Notes: generated by a model from the letters alone, not told the origin. A stretch of DNA of 64,000 bases from CAVTWH01 sp963794685 (GCA_963794685.1 CAWCFK010000011.1:251880-315879), one strand, 5' to 3'. Positions 19,100 to 29,374 are shown, counted from the first letter of the stretch. Program-made: numbers and translations.

Positions 19100-21235
19100 C
19101 CGGACCGCAGCACCCCGAGTCGGGCGACGAACGTCGACACGCGGGCGGCGACGGCTGGGCCGAGGAGTCCACCGGCCGGCTGCGTCGGGTCAGCGGCGGC
19201 CGCCGGGGCCGGGACCGCTTCGCCGACACCGGCGCGCAGCCCGGTGGTACCCGCCCCGCAACGGCCCGACGAGCCGCCCGCGCCACCCGCGCCGCCACCG
19301 GCCCGCGGTTCGGCGCCGGGCAGCCGGTTCGTCTCGTTGCACGGCGTCCGGGCCGACACCGGCAGCATCCCGGTGGTCCGGCCGGACGCCGACTTCGGCG
19401 CGCCGGACCCGGGCAGTTTCGGCTCCCCGGATCCGGGCGGCGCCCGCGGCTCGGTCGGCCGGCCGGCCGGCAACGTGATCTCCGCGTGCGGCCGGGCGGC
19501 CGAGCCGCGCTCCGGTGGCTTCGAGCCGCCGGAGCGGGAGTTCCGCCGTCGTGGGCCGGGCGCGCCGGCGACCCGGCCGGTCGTCAGCCCAACCCGCCGC
19601 CGGTCGCGCCGCCGGTCCGAGGCGCTGCCACGCCGGCCGGCCCGGCACCGGTCACCGCTCGCCGCCCCGCTTCCCGCGCCCGGTGGCCTCGGCCCCGGCG
19701 TGGCCGGCCCCGGTGTGGCCGGCCCAGGTGGCACCGGTCCGGGGGCCCCGGTCTCCGGTGGTCCCCGTCCTTCGGGTGCGGTGCCGCCGCGGGCCGGCGG
19801 ATCCGTGCCGCCGCGAGCGGCTTGTCGGCGCCGCCGCGGGCGGTCGGCGCCGCCGCCCGGCCCGGTTCGCCGCCGGCCACCGGCCCGGGTACCGGCGGCC
19901 GCGCCGGTCGAACAGTGGACGGCCGACGGATCGACCCGGCCCAGCCCGAGGGACGCCGGCCCGGTCCGTCGTCCGCCGACGGTGGGGCGTGGACCGAGAT
20001 CCCCAGCGCCGAACAGCCGATCGTGCGCCGCCGGGTGCCCCCGGCCCGCCCGATGGCCGGTGGTCGCACCGGAGGCCAGGCCCCGGTCCGCCCGGGTGGC
20101 CGGCCGGTCCCGCCAGCCGACCCGCGTGCCGTACCGCCCGGCGCCCCGGGCATCGGCCCGGTACCGCCCACCGGCGCGCCGCGCCCAGCCGGCCCGATCC
20201 CTACCGGCGGCCCCACGCCCGGCGGCCAGCCGCACGGTGGTCCACCGCACGGTGGTCCACCGCATGGTGGCCCGCCCCACGGTGGCCCGCCCGTTGGCGG
20301 TCCCGTCTCCGGTGCTCCGCTGGGCGGCCCGGCACGCCCTGCCGCTGGCCACGGCCGTCCATCCGGTGCAGGCGCTCCTGTCTCCGGCCCGCCGCGTCCG
20401 GCCGGTGCTCCGGTTTCCGGCGCGCCCCGACCCGCCGGAGCCCCGGTTCCGGGTGGGCCCAGAGCCGGCGTCGCCCCGGGTCCCGGCGCGCCCCGGCCGG
20501 CCGGGGGGTCGATCCCCGACCGGCCGGCAGTGCGGGAGGGCCGCGCCGTCGATGCAGCGCGGGAAGGTCGCGCCGTCGGTGCAGTGCGGGAAGGTCGCGC
20601 CGTCGGTGCAGTGCGGGACGGCCGCGCCGTCGATGACGAACGGGCCGTTCGCCGGCAGCCGCCGACGGCGGTGCAGCAACGTCGGGCCACGCGCATCGTC
20701 ATCGGGGCGGTGCTGGCCCTGCTGCTGGTGCTGCCGATGGCGCTGCTGATCCGGGCCCGCCTCGGCAACCCGCTCAGTGACCAGCTCGACGGACTGAGCC
20801 TGCCGGCCGCCGTCGACCTCCACCACGTCGACACCGGCGGCCAGAGCGTCTACTGCGTGCACCAGTGCGCGTGGCTGAAGCGCACGTACCAGTCCGGCCA
20901 GCCGGTCGAGCAGACGGATGCGGTGTTCCGGGCGGCGCTGACCGCGCACGGGTGGCAGGCGGCCGAGGGTACCTGCCCGAAGCAGAGTGCCGGCAGCTAC
21001 TCGTGCTGGCAGCGCGACCAGTACGTGCTGGACCTGTGGGTACGGACCACGCTCCTGCCTGGGCTCCGGGTACCAGCCGCTGCCGGTGCCGTCGGAGACC
21101 AGGCCGCCGGCGGAGGACGACGTGCCCTCGGCCGAGCCGTCCGCGTCCACCCCGGTCAGCGCGCAGTGCCCGGCGTCGGTGGCCAGCGTGCAGATGGCCA
21201 ACTCGGCCGACGCGGACTGGCGCGCCCGGCACTGA
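19096..21235 (+). CDS. Large Pro/Gly-rich single-span membrane protein (several frameshifts)
   Basis: Unknown protein of about 710 aa. The cytoplasmic N-terminal two thirds are Pro/Ala/Gly/Arg-rich low complexity with short repeats (HGGPP x4; a 9-residue unit x4). One membrane helix (IVIGAVLALLLVLPMALLI, nt about 20696-20752) precedes an extracytoplasmic domain with four or more Cys (YCVHQCAWLK, GTCPKQS, SCWQRDQYVLDLWVR). Frameshifts are evident near 19232 (+1) and 21060 (+1). At least one more lies between about 19550 and 19850, where the frame cannot be fixed by eye. Start GTG overlaps the rarA stop. Confidence 0.6.
20233..20292 (+). repeat. 15-bp tandem repeat (four copies) encoding HGGPP
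   Basis: Units CACGGTGGTCCACCG, repeated exactly, then two diverged copies (CATGGTGGCCCGCCC, CACGGTGGCCCGCCC). It lies inside the Pro-rich membrane protein. Confidence 0.85.
20528..20635 (+). repeat. 27-bp tandem repeat (four copies)
   Basis: Four contiguous 27-bp units (20528, 20555, 20582, 20609) sharing a CGGGAAGGTCGCGCCGTCG core with a few substitutions. The period is a multiple of three, so it encodes a 9-residue repeat (REGRAVGAV type) just before the membrane helix of the surrounding gene. Confidence 0.88.
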
Positions 21236-21386
21236 GCCCCCCGGCTGTGAGCCCGCCCGGTGGGGCGGCCGGGGACAGCCGGGGCGTCGGCGTGCCCAGG
21301 GTGGCCCGAGTTTCGGAATCCGTCACGGACGGTACTGTCAACGCGTTGGCAACCAGTGAAGATCCGTGACGAGAGGGGTCGAGGGC

Positions 21387-21846
21387 GTGGATGCTGGAGA
21401 CGTGGCCGGACTGGTCGCGGCGGGCGCGTTCCTGATGCTGGTGGTGGTGCTTGCCGTGCCGATCCTGCGACTGCGTCGCACGGTCGACGCCGCCACCCGG
21501 GCGATCAACGACCTGAACGACCGCACCGAGCCGCTGCTGCACAACGTCAACCAGACGGTGCTCGGCGTCAACTCGACGTTGGCCCAGGTGCGGTACCTCG
21601 TTGGACGGGGTGAACCTGCAACTGGAGCGGCTGGACACGATCACCGGGCACGCCGCGTCGGTCAGCGCCAACGTGGCCAACCTGGCCACCGTGGTGACCG
21701 CTGCGACGTCCAGCCCGTTGGTCAAGGTGGCCGCGTTCGGCTACGGCATGCGCAAGGCGTCGGCCGCCCGGCGCGCGGCCGACGAGGAGAAGGACGTGCG
21801 CGCCGAGGTCAAGCGGCGGCGCCGGTTCGGTCGCCGCGAGCAGTAG
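21387..21846 (+). CDS. DUF948-type membrane protein (frameshifted)
   Basis: One N-terminal membrane helix (VAGLVAAGAFLMLVVVLAVP) followed by a helical region of the DUF948 type: RRTVDAATRAINDLNDRTEP, LLHNVNQTVLGVNSTLAQV, LDTITGHAASVSANVANL. An extra C near 21597 (GGTACCTCG for GGTACTCG) shifts the frame. The corrected protein is about 152 aa, ending in a basic RRRRFGRREQ. Start taken at the GTG 21387. Function unknown. The position just upstream of alaS is conserved in actinomycetes. Confidence 0.75.
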
Positions 21847-21907
21847 CGCGCGCGGTACCCGGCCCGCACTGGGGCCGGTGGGATGAGCAGACACGGAGAG
21901 GTACCCA

Positions 21908-22162
21908 ATGAAGCGGGTGTTGTGGCTGGGCATCGGCCTGGCCGTGGGGGCGCTGGTGTTCCGCGCGGCGTCACCAAGAAGGCGCAGGCGTTCACCCCGG
22001 GCGGCATCGTCGAGTCGGCCCGCGAATCCGCTGGCGGGCTGGCGGACGAGTGTGCGTAGCTTTATTGACGACGTCCGGGACGGCATGGCCGAGCGCGAGG
22101 ATGAGATCCACGCCGCGTTCCTGGACGGCGTATCGCTGGAGGAGGGCGACTACCGCCGATGA
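21908..22162 (+). CDS. Small protein upstream of alaS, DUF6167-like (two compensating indels)
   Basis: About 84 aa. N-terminal hydrophobic stretch MKRVLWLGIGLAVGALVF, C-terminus SFIDDVRDGMAEREDEIHAA. The middle looks scrambled: reading the region 21975-22047 one frame over gives TKKAQAFTPGGIVESARESA, the expected text. A one-base deletion near 21971 and an insertion near 22045 therefore cancel. The stop overlaps the alaS start in ATGA. By position and ends it matches the small protein found between DUF948 and alaS in streptomycetes; function unknown. Confidence 0.65.
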   Translation: MKRVLWLGIGLAVGALVFRAASPRRRRRSPRAASSSRPANPLAGWRTSVRSFIDDVRDGMAEREDEIHAAFLDGVSLEEGDYRR

Positions 22163-24838
22163 AGACCGCGGAGATCAAGCGACGGTTCCTGGCGCATTTC
22201 GAGGCGAACGGACACACGGTCGTGCCGAGCGCTCCGCTGCCGGCCATCGACGACCCGAACCTGCTGTTCATCAACGCCGGCATGGTGCAGTTCGTGCCCT
22301 TCTTCCTGGGCCAGCGCACGCCGCCGTACTCCCGCGCCGTCAGCGTGCAGAAGTGCCTGCGTACGCCGGACATCGACGAGGTCGGCAAGACCAGCCGGCA
22401 CGGCACGTTCTTCCAGATGAACGGCAACTTCTCGTTCGGCGACTACTTCAAGGAAGAGGCCATCCCGCTCGCCTGGGAGCTGATCACCAACCCGGTGGAG
22501 CAGGGCGGCTTCGGCCTGGACCCGGAGAAGATCTGGGCGACCGTCTACCTCGACGACGACGAGGCGATCGACATCTGGCGGCGCACCGGGCTGCCGCTGG
22601 AGCGGATCGTGCGCCGCGGCAAGGCGGACAACTTCTGGTCGATGGGCATTCCCGGCCCGTGCGGCCCGTGCTCGGAGATCTACTACGACCGCGGCCCGGC
22701 CTACGGCCGCGAGGGCGGCCCGGCGGTCGACGAGGACCGCTACATGGAGATCTGGAACAACGTCTTCATGCAGTTCGAGCGCGGACCCGGGACCGACAAG
22801 GAGGACTACCCGATCCTGGGCGAGCTGCCGGCGAAGAACATCGACACCGGCATGGGCCTGGAGCGGATGGCCGCGATCCTGCAGGGCGTCGACAACCTGT
22901 ACGAGATCGACGAGGTCCGCCCGATCCTGGACAAGGCCGTCGAGCTGACCGGCCAGCCGCTACGGCGTCAACCCGTCGCACGTGGCGTCCGAGTCGCACC
23001 CCGACGACGTGCGGCTGCGGGTGATCGCGGACCACGTCCGCACCGGCCTGATGCTGATCACCGACGGGGTGACGCCGAGCAACGAGGGCCGCGGCTACGT
23101 GCTGCGCCGCATCCTGCGCCGGGCGATCCGGTCGATCCGGCTGCTCGGCTTCGAGGAGCCGGCGCTGCCGTTGCTGCTGCCGGTGGCCCGGGACTGCATG
23201 GCGCCGTCCTACCCCGAGGTCGCCACCGACTTCGAGCGCATCTCGACCGTACGCCTACGGCGAGGAGGAGGCGTTCCTGTCCACGCTGCGGCCGGGCACG
23301 ACCATCCTCGACCTGGCGATCTCGGACGCGAAGAAGGCGGGCAGCACCGGCGCTGGCCGGGGACAAGGCGTTCCAGCTTCACGACACCTACGGCTTCCCG
23401 ATCGACCTGACCCTGGAGATCGCGGCCGAGCAGGGCCTGCAGGTCGACCAGGACGGCTTCCGCCGGCTGATGACCGAGCAGCGCAAGCGGGCCAAGGCGG
23501 ACGCGCAGGCGCGCAAGACCGGCCACGTCGACCTGTCCGCGTACCGCTCGGTGCTCGACGCGGGCGGGCCGGTGGACTTCACCGGGTACGCGGAGGCGTC
23601 CGCGCGAGTCGCGGCTGCGCGCGCTGCTGTCCGAGTCGGGCAGCCCGCTGGCCGAGGCGGTCGAGGGTGACGTGATCGAGCTGGTCCTGGACGCCACCCC
23701 GTTCTACGCCGAGGGCGGTGGCCAGCAGCCGGACCAGGGGCTGATCAGCTTCGACAACGGCCGGATCGAGGTCTTCGACGTCCAGCAGCCGGTACCCGGC
23801 GCTGATCGTGCACAAGGCGAAGGTGCGTCGAGGGCGCGGTCCGGGTCGGCGCGGACGTGCTCGCGGAGATCGACGCCGGCCGTCGGCGGGCCATCTCCCG
23901 CGCGCACACCGCGACCCACCTGGTGCACCAGACCATGCGCAACTTCCTCGGCGAATCGGCCACCCAGGCGGGTTCGCTGAACGCGCCGGGCCGGCTGCGG
24001 TTCGACTTCAACACCCCGCAGGCCGTCTCGCCGACCGTGCTGCGCGACGTCGAGGAGCAGGTCAACGAGGTGCTGATGCGCGACCTCGAGGTGCACGCGT
24101 ACATCACCTCGCAGGAGGAGGCGCGCCGCTCGGGGCGATGGCGCTGTTCGGCGAGAAGTACGGCGACCAGGTCCGGGTGGTCGAGGTCGGCGACTACGCC
24201 CGCGAACTGTGCGGCGGTACCCACACCGCGCGCTCGGGCCAGCTCGGCCTGGTGAAGATCCTGTCCGAGGCGTCCATCGGCTCCGGGGTACGCCGGGTGG
24301 AGGCGCTGGTCGGCATCGACGCGTTCGGCTACCTGGCCCAGGAGCACCTGCTGGTGTCCCGGCTGGCCGAGCTCTACCGGGTACCCAACGAGCAGGTCGC
24401 GCGACCGGGTCGAGCAGACCGTCGCGGCGCTGCGCGACGCCGAGCAGGAACTGGAGAAGCTGCGCGCCCAGTTGGTGCTCGGCAACGTCGGGGCGCTCGC
24501 CGAGGCGGCCCGCGACATGCGCGGGGTGGCCGTGGTGGCGATCGAGGCGCCGGAGGGCACCTCCGCGCAACGACGTGCGTACCCTCGCCCAGGAGATCCG
24601 GGGCACGGCTGACCGGCCCGGCGGTGGTGGCCGTGGCGGCCCGCAGCGGCGGCAAGGCGTCACTGGTGGTGGCCGTCAACCAGCCCGCCCGCGAGCGCGG
24701 CTCTCCGCGGCCGACCTGGTCAAGGGGGCGCTGTCCGGGCGGGGCGGCGGTAGCTCCGAGCTGGCCCAGGGCGGCGGCCTGCCGGCCGACGCGGCGCCCG
24801 GCCTGCTGGCCACCGTGGAGAAGCTGCTCGACGCCTGA
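22159..24838 (+). CDS. alaS: Alanyl-tRNA synthetase (about eleven frameshifts)
   Basis: Charges tRNA-Ala and edits mischarged Ser/Gly. All parts are visible in pieces: KTAEIKRRFLAHFEANGHTV, the class II aminoacylation core (SVQKCLRTPDID, FFQMNGNFSFGDYFKEEA), the tRNA-recognition segment, the editing domain metal sites (HTATHLVH; ARELCGGTHTARSG) and the C-Ala domain. Indels by frame comparison: insertions near 22960, 23225, 23355, 23605, 23800, 23828, 24403, 24568, 24611; deletions near 24133 and 24698. Net +7 agrees with the total length, and correction gives about 890 aa, normal. Essential gene, hence probable sequence errors. Confidence 0.9.
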
Positions 24839-25066
24839 TGGCGGACTCCGCAGACGAGACGGGGTGCCCGACCCGGCGCGGCCCAGCCGCCCGACGGGCA
24901 CCCCGACGCCTCCCCGCCGCCCGGCCGGACCCGGCCCCGGCTCGACACTGGTGCCGGCCGACCGCGCCCCGATGCGACACCCAGCACCCGGTCCCGGCGG
25001 CGGCCCGGTGGACACCCCGGTCGCCGGGTCCGGGCGGGTCGCCCGTAAGCCGCGCCGCCGGAAACG

Positions 25067-25549
25067 GTGCGGGCGCAGGGTCGCGAACCGGGGCCCTGGA
25101 CGCGGGGGGTACGGCTCGGCGTGGACGTCGGCCGGGCCCGGGTCGGGGTGGCGATGTGCGATCCCGACGGCATCCTGGCCACTCCGCTGACCACCCTTCC
25201 GCGTGACCTGAGCGCCCCCCAGGGGGCGATTCCCACCGACCTCGCCGCTCTCACCGGCCTCATCGGTCAGCATGAGGCGGTGGCGGTGGTGGTCGGTCTG
25301 CCGGTGACTCTGGCCGGAGGTAACGGCCTGGCCGCCGAAGAAGTACGCCGTTATGCCCGTGATTTGTCACAAATGATCGCGCCCTTGCCCGTTCACCTGG
25401 CTGACGAGAGGATGTCTACCGTGGTGGCCTCCCGTAGGCTGTCCGAGCAAGGCGTCCGGGGCAGGCGGCACAGAGCGGTTGTCGACCAGGCCGCCGCAGT
25501 GGAGATTCTGCAGTCGTGGCTCGATGCCCGACGGAGGACAGCGAGATGA
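25067..25549 (+). CDS. ruvX: Putative pre-16S rRNA nuclease RuvX (YqgF family)
   Basis: RNase H-fold nuclease implicated in 16S rRNA 5'-end maturation. The core starts RGVRLGVDVGRARVGVAMCDP and continues VAVVVGLPVTLAGGNGLAA, VHLADERMSTV and HRAVVDQAAAVEILQSWLDA, with the expected acidic residues. The GTG at 25067 gives 160 aa. The true start may be the ATG at 24838 overlapping the alaS stop. The 228 bp between encode, in shifted frames, a Pro/Arg-rich stretch (with PGPGGGPVDTPVAGSG), requiring two one-base deletions. The stop overlaps mltG in ATGA. Confidence 0.85.
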   Translation: MRAQGREPGPWTRGVRLGVDVGRARVGVAMCDPDGILATPLTTLPRDLSAPQGAIPTDLAALTGLIGQHEAVAVVVGLPVTLAGGNGLAAEEVRRYARDLSQMIAPLPVHLADERMSTVVASRRLSEQGVRGRRHRAVVDQAAAVEILQSWLDARRRTAR

Positions 25550-26797
25550 TCGACGAGCTAGACCTGTACTTCGAGGACCCTGACCGGGGCCGCAGCCGGC
25601 ACCGCCGCGGTTCCCGGGTCCCCCAGCAGGCCAACCGGGGCGGCCGCCCGCGCAAGAAGAAGCGGGGCCGAGTCCTTCCTGGCCCTGCTCCTCGTGCTGC
25701 TGCTGCTCGGCGGCCTGGCCGGCGGCGGCTACTTCGGCTACCAGAAGGTCAAGGGCTACTTCGGCACCAAGGACTTCGCGGGCGCCGGCTACGGCGATGT
25801 TCAGGTGCAGGTCGTGCAGAACGACACCGCCACCGACATCGCCAACACGCTGTTCAAGGCCGGCGTGGTGAAGAGCGCCGCCGCCTTCGTCAGCGCCGCG
25901 AACTCCAACCCGAAGAGCAAGACCATCGAGGTCGGCTACTACAAGCTCAAGAAGCAGATGAAGGCCAGCCTGGCGCTGGACGCCCTGCTTGTCCGCGACA
26001 AGGACGGCGCGCTCGCCAACAAGATCTCCACCAAGGTCACCATCCCGGAGGGGATGATCACCAAGGAGATCTACGCGAAGCTGGCCGAGGTCAGCAAGCT
26101 CCCGGTGGACGACTTCGTCAACGCCGCCAAGGACCCGCTGGCGCTGGGCATTCCGGACTACTGGTTCAAGCGCGAGGACGGCAAGCCGCAGCAGAACCCG
26201 CCGTCCCTGGAGGGCTTCCTCTATCCGGCCACCTACGAGTTCGAGCCGGGCGCGGACGCCAAGACCATCCTCACGCAAGATGGTGAACCAGTTCCTCTCG
26301 GTCGCCGGCGACATGAAGTTCGCCGACACCGTGCAGTCGTCGTTCAACATCTCGCCGTACGAGGCGTTGATCGCCGCGTCGATCGCGCAGGTCGAGGCGA
26401 TGAAGGCGGCCGACATGCCCGGTGTCGCCCGGGTGCTCTACAACCGGGTCTACGGCGGCAAGTTCCCGTGCAGCTGCCTGCAGATCGACAGCGCGGTCAA
26501 CTACTGGCTGCGGCTGACCGGCAAGGGTGCCAAGGACTCCGGCTCGTTGACCTACAGCGAGATCCACGACACGTCGAACCCCTACAACACCCACGAGAAG
26601 GGCGGCATGCCGCCGGACCGATCAGCAACCCGGGCAAGGACGCGCTGACCGGAGCGATGACCGCGCCCAAGAGCGGCTACTTGTACTTCCTGGCCATCGA
26701 CACGGCAGGCAACACTGCGTTCGCCACGACGTACAGCGAGTTCTGCCAGAAGGTAAAGCAGGCCAAGAACAACGGCGTTAGCATCAGCCTCTGCTGA
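25546..26797 (+). CDS. mltG: Endolytic murein transglycosylase MltG (frameshifted)
   Basis: Membrane-bound lytic transglycosylase that cleaves nascent glycan strands. A basic cytoplasmic N-terminus (IDELDLYFEDPDRGRSRHRR) precedes one TM (LALLLVLLLLGGLAGGGYFG). A LysM-like part and the YceG catalytic domain follow: TIPEGMITKEIYAKL, SLEGFLYPATYEFEPG with the conserved Glu, IAASIAQVEAM, MPGVARVLYNRV, DTSNPYNTHEK and GPISNPGKDAL. Insertions near 25670 and 26275 and a deletion near 26617 break the frame. Corrected length about 416 aa. Follows ruvX and precedes aroE, as in other actinobacteria. Confidence 0.9.
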
Positions 26798-26817
26798 AGC
26801 ACCTCGGGTCACAGGTC

Positions 26818-26855
26818 GAGCGGCGCCGTGCCACTGTGGTGGTGGGGCGCCGCTC
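26818..26855. terminator. Bidirectional terminator between mltG and the peptidoglycan-binding gene
   Basis: GAGCGGCGCC (26818-26827) pairs perfectly with GGCGCCGCTC (26846-26855). It sits between two convergent stop codons (26797 and 26864), so it can end both transcripts. Confidence 0.8.
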
Positions 26856-26863
26856 AACCGTTC

Positions 26864-27331
26864 TCAGCTGTATGACCAGCAGTGGATGTCGACACCCGGG
26901 TTTTTGCAGGACGTCGCACCGCGCGTTTGCGCGTCGTATACCCCGTCGCGCGTGAGCCTGTACTTCTTCTGGACAGCCAATACTGCGTTCCTGGTCGCCG
27001 GGCCGTGATCCCCGTCGACGGCGAGTACCGGGTTGGCGCCCATGCACGAGTTGAGGCCGTCCTGTAGCACCCTGACCGCCGCGCTGTTGGCGCCTTGTGC
27101 CAGATAGCAGTTCGCTGAGCCGCTCGCAGTCGTCGGGAGCACCAGGTAATAGCCCGGCGGCGCGTGGACTGTGGCGTAGGTCGTGCAAATCGGGGAGGCG
27201 GCGAAGGCCGGTGTCGCGGGAGCGAGTACCGCGATGCCGGCGGCGACACGTGCGGCGGCCACCAGGGATGCCTTGGCTTTCAGTTGCGCTGTGGGGACGC
27301 CTGACGTCGACGGACTCTGGCCAGTGATCAA
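26864..27331 (-). CDS. Secreted peptidoglycan-binding-domain protein
   Basis: A signal-peptide-like region (AAARVAAGIAVLAPATPAFA, cleavage after AFA) is followed by a Cys-containing mature part. This contains a peptidoglycan-binding type 1 fold: AAVRVLQDGLNSCMGANPV, AVDGDHGPATRNAVLAVQKK and YRLTRDGVYDAQT. Cys residues at several places (PICTTY, ANCYLAQ, TSCKNPG, HCWSYS) suggest disulphides outside the cell. Start uncertain: TTG complementary to 27329-27331 with GGAG 7-8 nt upstream (155 aa), or a GTG at 27358 without a ribosome site. Base composition is less GC-rich than the neighbours. Inserted antisense between mltG and aroE. Exact role unknown. Confidence 0.75.
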   Translation of the reverse strand: MITGQSPSTSGVPTAQLKAKASLVAAARVAAGIAVLAPATPAFAASPICTTYATVHAPPGYYLVLPTTASGSANCYLAQGANSAAVRVLQDGLNSCMGANPVLAVDGDHGPATRNAVLAVQKKYRLTRDGVYDAQTRGATSCKNPGVDIHCWSYS

Positions 27332-27485
27332 TGGAAATACTCCGATGGGTACTCTCACGAATCGTTGCGGCGCGATCACCCGTCGTTCGGGCTCGCCGCG
27401 CCTGGCCGCGCCGGGGACGTCCGGATGTAGGATGAGCAGGTTTGTCGGAGGTCTTGCGACCGCGTTGAGCTGCCTGAAGGTGACG

Positions 27486-28319
27486 GTGTCCGGGTCCGAA
27501 CTGCGTAGCGATGACCGGGCTGCCGTGCTGGGCAAGCCGATCGGGCACTCGTTGTCGCCGGTGATCCACAACGCCGGGTACGCGGCGGCCGGGCTGGACG
27601 ACTGGTCGTACACGGCGATCGAGTGCGCCGAATCCGAGCTGGCCGGACTGGTTGCCGGGCTGGACGGGCACTGGCACGGCCTGTCGCTGACCATGCCGCT
27701 CAAGGAGGTGGCGCTCACCGTCGCCGACCGGGTCGACCCGGTGGCGGCGGCGCTGGGCGCGGCGAACACGCTGGTACCCCGGCTGGGCGGCTGGTACGCC
27801 ACCAACACCGACGCGCCCGGCATGGTCGACGCGCTGCGCTGGGCCGGGGTGGCGGGGGCCGACGAGGTCGCGGTGCTCGGCGCCGGCGGGACCGCGCGGG
27901 CGGCGCTGGCTGCCGCAGCCGGGCTGGGCGCCGGCACGGTCACCGTGTACGCGCGGCGGCCCGAGGCGGTGCAGGCGCTCGCCCCGGTGGCCGCCGCTGT
28001 CGGCGTCAAGCTGCGCCGGGGCGACCTGGCCAACGTGTGGATGGCGGCCGCCGCCGACGTGGTGATCTCCACCCTGCCGGCCGGGGTGGCCGACTCGTTC
28101 GCCCTGCAGTGGCGCGCCGGCACGGTGCTCTTCGACGCGATCTACCACCCGTGGCCGACCCCGCTGGCGGCCTCGGCGGCAACGGCCGGGCTGAACATCG
28201 TCTCCGGCCTGGACCTGCTGCTGGCCCAGGCGGCGCACCAGTTCGAGCTGTTCACCGGGGTACCCGCGCCGGTGCCGGCGATGCGCACCGCGCTGGACGC
28301 CGCCGCCCTCGCCCGCTGA
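27486..28319 (+). CDS. aroE: Shikimate dehydrogenase
   Basis: Reduces 3-dehydroshikimate to shikimate with NADPH. Shikimate-binding motif AVLGKPIGHSLSPVIHNAG, catalytic Lys in LSLTMPLKE, AANTLVPR, YATNTDAPG and the nucleotide-binding AVLGAGGTARAAL are all present. Start chosen at the GTG 27486 with GAAGG 5 nt upstream (277 aa). An ATG at 27432 (MSRFVGG) would add 18 residues. First of the aro genes; a membrane protein gene separates it from aroC. Confidence 0.92.
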   Translation: MSGSELRSDDRAAVLGKPIGHSLSPVIHNAGYAAAGLDDWSYTAIECAESELAGLVAGLDGHWHGLSLTMPLKEVALTVADRVDPVAAALGAANTLVPRLGGWYATNTDAPGMVDALRWAGVAGADEVAVLGAGGTARAALAAAAGLGAGTVTVYARRPEAVQALAPVAAAVGVKLRRGDLANVWMAAAADVVISTLPAGVADSFALQWRAGTVLFDAIYHPWPTPLAASAATAGLNIVSGLDLLLAQAAHQFELFTGVPAPVPAMRTALDAAALAR

Positions 28320-28402
28320 CCCGGCCGCCGCACACCGAGCGGTCGAAGCGCACCCGCGCCGCCGGGGAGCGCGGTGCGCCGGGATGCCGCAGACTCGGAC
28401 GG

Positions 28403-29374
28403 GTGAGCACCCCGTACCCGCCCCGGTCCGCCGCGACGCCGCCCGGGGACCACTCCGGCGCCGCCGGTCCCGGACCGTACGCCGGATCGGCCGGATCCGC
28501 GCTCGCCGGGTTCGCCCAGGACCTGCTGGACGGGCTGCGCCCGCAGCGGCCACCGCAGCCGAGCCGGGCATCCCGGACGCTGCGGGCGCTGATCCTGCTG
28601 ACCGCGATCGCCACCGTCGTCGTCGACCTGGGCAACCTGCACTACGCCGCCGAGGCCGGCTTCGCCCTCGGGGTGCGTACCGGCTGGGCGCTGCTGCGGG
28701 CGATCGGCTTCCTGTTCCTTATGCGGGCCGTGCGCTACGGCCGGATGTCGGCCAAGCCGTTCGGCCTGATCCTCGCGGCGACCACGGTGTTCGCCGTGTT
28801 CCGGCTGGCCGAGCCGAAGTCCGGGCGACTGCTGCCGCCGGTGCCGGTACTGATCGGCATGGTGGTGCTGGTCGTGCTCTGCGCGGCGATCGTGGGCCTG
28901 CTGTACCGCTCGGACGCGGTGCACGAGCACCTGTCCGCCCGGCAGGCCCGCCGGCACCTGGACCCGTGGGCGCTGACCGCCCGGGTCGCGGCACTGGCCT
29001 TCTCGGCGCTGCTGATCGTGCCGTTCCTGGTGGCGATCAGCGCGGTCGTGCACCACCGCGCCGGGGCGCTCGGCCCGCCGCTGCTCGCCGTCTGGGCCGG
29101 GCTGTGTGTGCTGGTCATGGTGGTGGTACCGATCAGCTCGCTGTTCGTGCTCTACGCCAAGGGCTGGGCGCGCTGGATCATCGGGCTGCTCAGCGCCTTC
29201 CTGATGGTGGCCCAGCCGGTGCTGTGCTGGCTGGTCCTCGGGGTGGACGGACTGGTCCGCGACGGCGCGCCGATGGTGGTGGCGACGGCGGTGGCGCTGC
29301 ACGCGTTGCGCCGGTCCCGGGGCCGGCCCAGCGGGTACCGGCTGCCCCGGCCGACCGCCGCGACCGGGGCCTGA
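28403..29374 (+). CDS. Polytopic membrane protein, unknown function
   Basis: 323 aa. The N-terminal 55 residues are Pro/Gly/Ala-rich and cytoplasmic. Then about seven hydrophobic segments follow: LILLTAIATVVVDLGNLHY, a weaker pair around TGWALLRAIGFLFLMRAV, FGLILAATTVFAVFRLA, VLIGMVVLVVLCAAIVGLL, ALAFSALLIVPFLVAISAVV, LLAVWAGLCVLVMVVVPISS and WIIGLLSAFLMVAQPVLCWL. The C-terminus is Arg-rich. No motif points to a function. It lies between aroE and aroC, so it may be co-expressed with the shikimate genes. GTG start; frame intact. Confidence 0.8.
   Translation: MSTPYPPRSAATPPGDHSGAAGPGPYAGSAGSALAGFAQDLLDGLRPQRPPQPSRASRTLRALILLTAIATVVVDLGNLHYAAEAGFALGVRTGWALLRAIGFLFLMRAVRYGRMSAKPFGLILAATTVFAVFRLAEPKSGRLLPPVPVLIGMVVLVVLCAAIVGLLYRSDAVHEHLSARQARRHLDPWALTARVAALAFSALLIVPFLVAISAVVHHRAGALGPPLLAVWAGLCVLVMVVVPISSLFVLYAKGWARWIIGLLSAFLMVAQPVLCWLVLGVDGLVRDGAPMVVATAVALHALRRSRGRPSGYRLPRPTAATGA

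Noticed and set aside
20528..20635. CRISPR-like array in the Pro-rich gene
   Set aside because: 27-bp units are back to back, a multiple of three, and coding; no spacers.
22159..24838. alaS as a decayed pseudogene
   Set aside because: Essential, all motifs conserved, and codons between indels look selected. Neighbouring essential genes show the same kind of damage.
24838..25206. Separate small gene between alaS and ruvX
   Set aside because: The frame is Pro/Arg-rich without a domain and runs out of frame through the ruvX core. It is better read as a frame-broken N-terminal extension of RuvX.
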